Assembly: GCA_003229065.1 (NCBI GenBank)
Contig: QIHJ01000220.1
Location: 1 to 11,657, forward strand
From: Candidatus Dadabacteria bacterium
GTDB taxonomy: Bacteria > Desulfobacterota_D > UBA1144 > Nemesobacterales > UBA2774
Direction: 5' to 3'
Length of the DNA: 11,657 bases
A model generated the notes under the pieces. It was not told the origin of the DNA and made no database searches. It was given only the letters and a program-made list of their open reading frames with translations. Of the stretch, positions 7,614-11,657 are shown piece by piece (the stretch's first letter is position 1; each line of letters starts with the position of its first letter). The translations under genes and the position numbers were made by a program.

Positions 7614-7621
7614 AAGGAGGA
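7614..7621 (+). promoter_or_regulatory. Strong ribosome-binding site of the second synthetase
   Basis: AAGGAGGA lies 5 nt before the ATG at 7627, a near-perfect anti-16S match and the strongest site in the window together with that of jag. It fixes the start, which also agrees with the N-terminus of paralog 1. Confidence 0.75.
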
Positions 7622-7626
7622 ATTCA

Positions 7627-9354
7627 ATGCGTTTATTATTTAAACCCCGGGACCAAAAGTACCTGGGCGAAGGAGTACTGTCGTTTGGAAATTTCGAAGA
7701 CACCTCACAGTGGCAGCCGATTACGAAATGTCTTGAGATGGGGGCAGAGCAGTTCCCGGATAAAGATATGTTCCGTGTCGCAAACTCTGAGGGCGTAGTG
7801 ACAGAGAGTTATACATATAAAGAAACAAACGAGTGGGCAAACAAGGTAGCAAACGGCCTTAAAGATGAGTTCGGAGTGAGTAAGGGCGATAAAGTGGGAA
7901 TGTACATGCTGAACTGCTCTGAATACGTAGCCTCAATAATCGCGATACATAAAATTGGCGGCGTGCAGGTTCCGATCAATAAGGACGAAAAGGGCGAGAG
8001 ACTCGCATATGTAATTAATTATTCAGAAACGGTAGCCCTTATAGTAGATCCGGGAAGCTTGCCTTTCATGGAAGAGATAGCGAGCACCTTGGAGAACCTT
8101 AAAATTATATTCGTTACAGGTGACCCGGGCACGGTTCCGGGCGATATAGGGGGTATAAAAACATTCCCTTTCTCGACATTCGACAGGTTTTCAACTGAGA
8201 ATACAGAGGTCCCCGTATCGACTGATGATATGGAAAGATGTATGTTCACATCTGGAACAACAGGGATGCCCAAAGGGGTGGCAAGAGACCACGGAGGTGT
8301 GGTAATGACCGTGCGCGCTTATCTGCAGCAGCAGGGTGTGCGAAGTGAGGATACGCTAATGAGCGTATTGTCACTCGGGCATGCGAACGCTCAGGTGATG
8401 TGCTTGTTCAGCGCTATGGGAGCCGGAGCGACAGCAGTGTTCTTTACCAGGTTCTCGGCCTCTAAGTTCTGGCAATGGGCGGCTGACTGCGGAGCAACCT
8501 GCGTGAATATGCTCGGCGCGGTAGCGGAGTATTTATGGGCTGCCGAACCTACGGATTGGGACAAAAAACATAAGATACGTATTATGCTCGGCTCCCCTGC
8601 GCCGCGGAACCTGGATGAGTTTCAGGAGCGCTTCGGCGTAAGAGTGATCGACGGATACGGATCAACCGAGATGGGCATGGTGCTCTGGAAAGACCCGGAA
8701 GACCACCGCCCGGGCTCTTCGGGATTCCCGATGGAGGGATACTATGTCGAGCTCAGAGACCCTCAGGACCCGGACAAAGTGCTTAGACCGTTCTGGGATC
8801 CTTATGAAGATCCGACACCGCCTGATGAGGCTAAAGGACTTGTGTTCATTAAGCCGCTCGTACCGCATACGACGCTAAACGAGTACTTTAAAGACGAGAG
8901 AAGAACGAGAGAGGCGTTTGATGATGAGGGCTTCTTTAACTCTGACGACCTCTTTGCAAGAGGTATAGACGGCAGGTATTACTTCGTAGGCAGATTCAGC
9001 AGGATAAGGGTGTCGGGAGAGAACGTAGATCCGATAGCGGTTCAGGACGAGGCTATGCAGTACGACGCCATACAGGAAGCAGTAGCTGTTGGAATCAGGC
9101 TCCCCAACGTAGCGGACGATGAAATAAAGCTCAACATAACCCTTAAGCAGGGAGAGGAGTTCGACCCTGTGGAATTTAGTAAATGGATGGCCGAGAGGGT
9201 TATAGTGGCTATGGTGCCGAGGTTCATCGAGGTTTACGAGGATGGTTTCCCGGTAACTGCCACACAGAAGATAAAAGTTGCGGAAATAAAAGAAATTACA
9301 GATAAGACCTGGGACCGAAGTACTACGGGTCTTAAGTTTAGCGCCAGAAAGTAA
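7627..9354 (+). CDS. AMP-forming acyl-CoA synthetase (ANL superfamily), paralog 2
   Basis: This 575-residue protein aligns with the gene at 4622 without a gap; by hand count 431 of 574 residues are identical (75%). Identity rises from about 65% in residues 1-200 to 89% in 401-500. The same motifs occur at the same positions: FTSGTTGMPKG (207-217), GYGSTEMG (343-350), the unusual Ser439-Asp440-Asp441, Ser458 at the hinge (RFSR), SGENV and Lys548 in TATQK. It should likewise activate a carboxylic acid as its CoA thioester in the cytosol, with unknown substrate. Differences in the middle (for example C268/A and Y273-P274/F-T, around the likely acyl pocket) may change substrate preference. Even the most similar coding stretches differ mostly at third codon positions, which fits an old duplication kept by selection. 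tadA follows after 37 bp and may be cotranscribed. Confidence 0.88.
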   Translation: MRLLFKPRDQKYLGEGVLSFGNFEDTSQWQPITKCLEMGAEQFPDKDMFRVANSEGVVTESYTYKETNEWANKVANGLKDEFGVSKGDKVGMYMLNCSEYVASIIAIHKIGGVQVPINKDEKGERLAYVINYSETVALIVDPGSLPFMEEIASTLENLKIIFVTGDPGTVPGDIGGIKTFPFSTFDRFSTENTEVPVSTDDMERCMFTSGTTGMPKGVARDHGGVVMTVRAYLQQQGVRSEDTLMSVLSLGHANAQVMCLFSAMGAGATAVFFTRFSASKFWQWAADCGATCVNMLGAVAEYLWAAEPTDWDKKHKIRIMLGSPAPRNLDEFQERFGVRVIDGYGSTEMGMVLWKDPEDHRPGSSGFPMEGYYVELRDPQDPDKVLRPFWDPYEDPTPPDEAKGLVFIKPLVPHTTLNEYFKDERRTREAFDDEGFFNSDDLFARGIDGRYYFVGRFSRIRVSGENVDPIAVQDEAMQYDAIQEAVAVGIRLPNVADDEIKLNITLKQGEEFDPVEFSKWMAERVIVAMVPRFIEVYEDGFPVTATQKIKVAEIKEITDKTWDRSTTGLKFSARK

Positions 9355-9391
9355 GGGTTTAAATAGTTGAGAATTAGAGCTATATCAATAA

Positions 9392-9856
9392 ATGAAAGAC
9401 GATGAAAAATTCATGCGCCTGGCTATCGAACAAGCTCTGATGGCCGGGCGCTTGGGTGAAGTACCCATAGGGGCTGTAATCACCGACAGCTCCGATAAAG
9501 TTATTTCTTCTGCTTACAACCTTAGAGAAACCACAAACGACCCTACAGCCCACGCTGAAGTAGTTGCCATTAAAAAAGCATCTCAGAATATAAATAGCTG
9601 GAGACTTGAAAGATGCACACTTTACGTCACATTAGAGCCCTGCGTGATGTGTATAGGGGCAATAGTTCTATCGAGAATAAGTCGCCTGGTATTCGGCGCA
9701 AGGGACCCGAAGGCGGGTGCGGTATTGTCGCTGTACAAAATAGGGACCGACAATAAGCTAAATCATAGTATAGATTACAGAGAAGGGGTATGCGCTGAAG
9801 ATTGCTCGCGTCTCTTAAAAGAGTTTTTCGCTGCGCTTAGAGTAAGGCACGATTGA
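9392..9856 (+). CDS. tadA: tRNA-specific adenosine deaminase
   Basis: TadA (154 residues, usual length) deaminates A34 to inosine in tRNA-Arg(ACG), letting one tRNA read CGU, CGC and CGA; it is normally essential. The cytidine/deoxycytidylate deaminase fold is clear: VPIGAVI (24-30), the zinc and proton-shuttle motif HAE (His54, Glu56), and PCVMC with Cys84 and Cys87 as the other zinc ligands. GARDPKAGAVLSLY (102-115) matches the bacterial TadA signature and separates it from guanine or riboflavin-type deaminases. The ATG at 9392 has no strong ribosome-binding site. The gene lies 37 bp after the second synthetase with no visible terminator between, so readthrough is likely. It converges on the zinc-ribbon gene, with only 4 nt between the two stop codons. 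Confidence 0.95.
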   Translation: MKDDEKFMRLAIEQALMAGRLGEVPIGAVITDSSDKVISSAYNLRETTNDPTAHAEVVAIKKASQNINSWRLERCTLYVTLEPCVMCIGAIVLSRISRLVFGARDPKAGAVLSLYKIGTDNKLNHSIDYREGVCAEDCSRLLKEFFAALRVRHD

Positions 9857-9860
9857 GCCC

Positions 9861-10181
9861 TTAACCCTCTGATTTGAAAAACCCGAGTATACCGCCGACT
9901 ATGTTTGCATCATCGGAGCCTGCAAGCTTCTCAAGCTCACCTTCATCTAACCAAACACCGTCACATGAGGTGCAGCGGTCGATTTTAATGCCCCGGAACA
10001 TAATTTCCTCAAGCTCTCCTCCGCATTTCGGGCATTTCATGTAGCATGCGGCCTGAATCTCCGCTCTTTGTTTAGCCTCCGCCTCTTCCTTTAATTTATC
10101 CTGCAGGCGTTTTATTTTTTCGGCTTCTTCTTTGGCGATATATTCGTCTTCAGTTTTGGAAGATTTCTTCTCTTTAGTCAT
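9861..10181 (-). CDS. Small zinc-ribbon protein (zf-TFIIB-like) with N-terminal coiled coil
   Basis: This 106-residue protein has two parts. Residues 1-45 are charged and rich in Lys, Glu and Ala, predicting a helical coiled coil. Residues 47-88 form a four-cysteine zinc ribbon: CPKC (Cys50, Cys53), then RCTSCDGVWLDEGEL with Cys70 and Cys73. The C-x-x-C-x-G-V-W-L-D-x-G-E-L pattern is that of the zf-TFIIB family of bacterial proteins of unknown function. The tail ends in a short hydrophobic stretch (IVGGILGFF) too short to be a sure membrane anchor. GAGGAGA lies just upstream of the ATG at 10181. It starts 41 nt after the jag stop on the same strand, so it may be the last gene of a yidC-jag transcript. 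I cannot assign a biochemical role. Confidence 0.85.
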   Translation of the reverse strand: MTKEKKSSKTEDEYIAKEEAEKIKRLQDKLKEEAEAKQRAEIQAACYMKCPKCGGELEEIMFRGIKIDRCTSCDGVWLDEGELEKLAGSDDANIVGGILGFFKSEG

Positions 10182-10222
10182 TTAATTCTCCTCGCAGGAA
10201 TTAAGTTTAAATGTTCTCCCTA

Positions 10223-10876
10223 TCACGCCTGGCTCTTGGACGAAGGCGTAATAATAATACGTTTTTCATTGCGCTCCATCTTGGTTTCATAACTCACGCC
10301 GCTTTCGCGCTTGAGAGTGATATAAGCAATCCTTCTTTCAGAGGCCGACATCGGGTTAAGCGAAACCGGCTTCCTTGTTTTTCTTACCTTTTTAGCCGTA
10401 TCTCTTACAACCCTGGAAATAGTATCTTCACGCTTGCGCTTGTAGCCGTCTACATCGATAGAGACCCTCTTCTCCCTTCCGTCGTCACATCGCCGGGCAG
10501 CCGCCTTTCCTACTATGTATTCCATAGCCTTTATCATCTCGCCCTTTTTCCCTATAAGGAGTCCCTTGTCGTTTGTGTTTCTTATATCTAATTTTATCTT
10601 GTCCGGATTCTCGCGGATACCGACAGTACAGGAAGGCACAAGGTAACTAAGAATTTCCTCAAGCACCTTCTTTGCTTGTAGCCCTTTCTCGCTCAGACTC
10701 TCGTCCTTTACGGTAATCCTTATCTTGGCGTTTTTTACCCCGATACCCAATACACCTTTTGAGCCCTCCTTCAGCACCTCTACTTCGAGCTCGCTTCGGG
10801 GAATACCCAAATCCTCACAGGCGCTAACCGTTGCCTCGGATACTGTTTTCCCTTCTCTTTCTATGACTATCGGCAT
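10223..10876 (-). CDS. jag: Jag/KhpB (EloR) RNA-binding protein
   Basis: A 217-residue cytosolic RNA-binding protein with the three Jag domains in order. Jag_N (about 1-57) includes EVLKEGSKGVLGIGVKNAKI. The KH domain (about 92-140) has the GxxG loop as Gly-Lys-Lys-Gly (109-112). The R3H domain (about 145-212) has LNPMSASERRIAY. In streptococci the homologue affects cell elongation and RNA binding; the role here is inferred. The ATG at 10876 has AAAGGAGG (10883-10890) 6 nt upstream, formed by the last yidC codons, and only 2 nt separate it from the yidC stop. The frame is open further upstream, but that part overlaps yidC and is not Jag-like. The R3H motif (Arg-x3-His) reads Arg181-x3-Tyr185, so its signature His is missing. 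mnmE, the usual next gene, is absent. Confidence 0.93.
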   Translation of the reverse strand: MPIVIEREGKTVSEATVSACEDLGIPRSELEVEVLKEGSKGVLGIGVKNAKIRITVKDESLSEKGLQAKKVLEEILSYLVPSCTVGIRENPDKIKLDIRNTNDKGLLIGKKGEMIKAMEYIVGKAAARRCDDGREKRVSIDVDGYKRKREDTISRVVRDTAKKVRKTRKPVSLNPMSASERRIAYITLKRESGVSYETKMERNEKRIIITPSSKSQA

Positions 10877-10878
10877 TG

Positions 10879-11657
10879 CTATCCTCCTTTTGGAGACAAG
10901 ACCTTTCGGTTTACATATATTTGCTGACCTATTGAAAGTATATTGCTTACTGTCCAATAGAGTACCAAACCAGACGGCAGTCCCCAAAATAAAACAGTAA
11001 AGATTATAGGCATAAATTGCATCATTTTCATCTGAAGCTGCATTTGTTCGTTTCCGCCCATCGCCATAGGAGTCATTTTCTGAGAAATGAACCACGACGC
11101 CCCCATTACGAGCGGAAGTATTCTGAACGGGACTCCGATGAACGGTATATCGAAAAGGGTTTCGGGCTCGGCCAGGTCTGTTATCCAGAGGAACGAGCTG
11201 TGTCTTAGATCAATTGAATTTAGAAAAACGTCGTATAGCGCTATGAAAACCGGAAGCTGTATTAAAAGCGGAAGGCAGCCGCCCAGGCTGCTGAGCGGAT
11301 TGATGCCGTGGCTCGAGTAGAGCTTCATAAGCTCTGAATTCTGTTTAGCCTTGTCGTCCTTGTACTTCTCTTTGAGGGCGTCCATCTTAGGCTTGATTTT
11401 TTCCATCTTCACCTGCATCCGCTTCATGGACACCATCGTCTTGACAGTAAGGGGCAGGAACAAGACTCGTATTATAACCGTGATCACAATAATCGATATT
11501 CCGTAGTTGTGGAAATAGAGGTTCAGCCATTTGAGAAAGTCAAGGAGAGGCCTTGCAAGAAATCCAAACCAACCGTAATTGAGAGTTTCGCTGAGGTTGT
11601 ATCCTACGGGCTTAAGAAGATCGTATTCGAGGGGGCCAAGGTATACTTCCCAATTTC
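10879..11657 (-). CDS. yidC: Membrane protein insertase YidC (5' truncated by window)
   Basis: The frame is open to the window edge, so the gene starts beyond it; a GTG at 11487 is an internal Val. About 258 C-terminal residues are visible. YidC/Oxa1/Alb3 inserts proteins into the inner membrane, alone or with SecYEG. The fragment opens with the end of the periplasmic P1 domain (LGPLEYDLL, then LNYGWFGFLARPL), as in Gram-negative YidC. The first core membrane segment follows with its conserved groove Arg (VIIRVLFLPL), then a charged cytoplasmic loop (MKRMQVKMEKIKPKMDALKEKY), the segment GGCLPLLIQLPVFIALYDVF, and segments near PFRILPLVMGASWF and MQFMPIIFTVLFWGLPSGLVLYW. The end is short, without the long basic tail of some Gram-positive homologues. 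jag follows after 2 nt, and the last three codons and stop double as its ribosome-binding site. Confidence 0.95.
   Translation of the reverse strand, partial: NWEVYLGPLEYDLLKPVGYNLSETLNYGWFGFLARPLLDFLKWLNLYFHNYGISIIVITVIIRVLFLPLTVKTMVSMKRMQVKMEKIKPKMDALKEKYKDDKAKQNSELMKLYSSHGINPLSSLGGCLPLLIQLPVFIALYDVFLNSIDLRHSSFLWITDLAEPETLFDIPFIGVPFRILPLVMGASWFISQKMTPMAMGGNEQMQLQMKMMQFMPIIFTVLFWGLPSGLVLYWTVSNILSIGQQIYVNRKVLSPKGG
10881..10890 (-). promoter_or_regulatory. jag ribosome-binding site embedded in the yidC 3' end
   Basis: Read leftward, AAAGGAGGAT encodes Lys-Gly-Gly and the start of the yidC stop codon, and places a near-perfect Shine-Dalgarno sequence 6 nt before the jag ATG at 10876. This suggests translational coupling and fixes the jag start. 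Confidence 0.8.

Larger units (their letters stand above)
7287..7626. other. 340-bp intergenic region between exchanger and second synthetase
   Basis: This AT-rich gap separates two divergent genes and holds no convincing ORF. From the left it contains the exchanger ribosome-binding site, the 13-bp palindrome at 7383-7395, a leftward extended -10 (TGC then TAATAT, 7396-7401), the ATAAGCGTTT element (7546-7555), AT-rich -10-like boxes and a strong ribosome-binding site before the synthetase. The parts between (about 7300-7375 and 7430-7535) show nothing I can name. Confidence 0.6.

Noticed and set aside
5822-9126. Recent gene conversion between the two synthetase genes in their most similar 3' part
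   Set aside because: Compared stretches (for example around 5869-5990 and 8869-8990) still differ at many third codon positions, which fits selection on the protein better than recent copying. Identical tracts are short.
1-9354. A nitrile-to-acyl-CoA pathway linking the nitrilase with the synthetases
   Set aside because: The genes are over 3.8 kb apart, separated by algC and trpEG, and share no operon. The chemistry is possible but nothing in the layout supports it.
10877-11095. Longer Jag protein starting at 11095
   Set aside because: The extra 73 residues lie inside the yidC coding sequence in another frame and do not resemble Jag; the ATG at 10876 has an excellent ribosome-binding site.

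Overview
The window is ordinary bacterial chromosome, densely packed with genes. It probably comes from a Gram-negative bacterium: the visible YidC fragment begins inside the tail of a periplasmic P1-type domain, which Gram-positive YidC lacks. Codon use looks even across the window, with many ATA (Ile) and AGA/AGG (Arg) codons. That would suit a deltaproteobacterial or Dadabacteria-like lineage, but this assignment is only a guess. I see no mobile element, phage gene, CRISPR array, tRNA or rRNA.

Left part (1-4384): a 5'-truncated nitrilase-family C-N hydrolase runs rightward and converges on a leftward phosphomannomutase/phosphoglucomutase gene (algC/manB type). Divergent from that gene, across about 100 bp, is the trpE-trpG pair encoding the two subunits of anthranilate synthase. 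The pair is separated by 3 nt, and no other trp genes follow.

Middle part (4385-9354): two paralogous AMP-forming acyl-CoA synthetase genes (about 75% identical by hand count, collinear without gaps) run rightward. Between them lies a leftward Na+/Ca2+ exchanger-family gene that starts with TTG and overlaps the first synthetase tail-to-tail by 14 nt. The first synthetase has a good sigma-70-like promoter with a 20-bp palindrome over the predicted transcription start, so repressor control is likely. A second, 13-bp perfect palindrome lies in the 340-bp gap between the exchanger and the second synthetase. A short sequence is shared by the two synthetase upstream regions.

Right part (9355-11657): tadA, the tRNA adenosine deaminase gene, follows the second synthetase. 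It converges, with a 4-nt gap, on a leftward run of yidC (5'-truncated by the window end), jag/khpB and a small zinc-ribbon gene. The yidC-jag order is the classical membrane-insertase/RNA-binding pair. Here it is followed by a zinc-ribbon gene rather than mnmE, and Jag carries Tyr at the signature His of its R3H motif.

Most of the content is core metabolism (tryptophan and sugar-phosphate), translation and membrane-protein biogenesis. The least explained parts are the synthetase pair, with altered ANL motifs and putative operators, and the Jag/zinc-ribbon end of the yidC cluster. I found no clear evidence of an undescribed multi-gene system.
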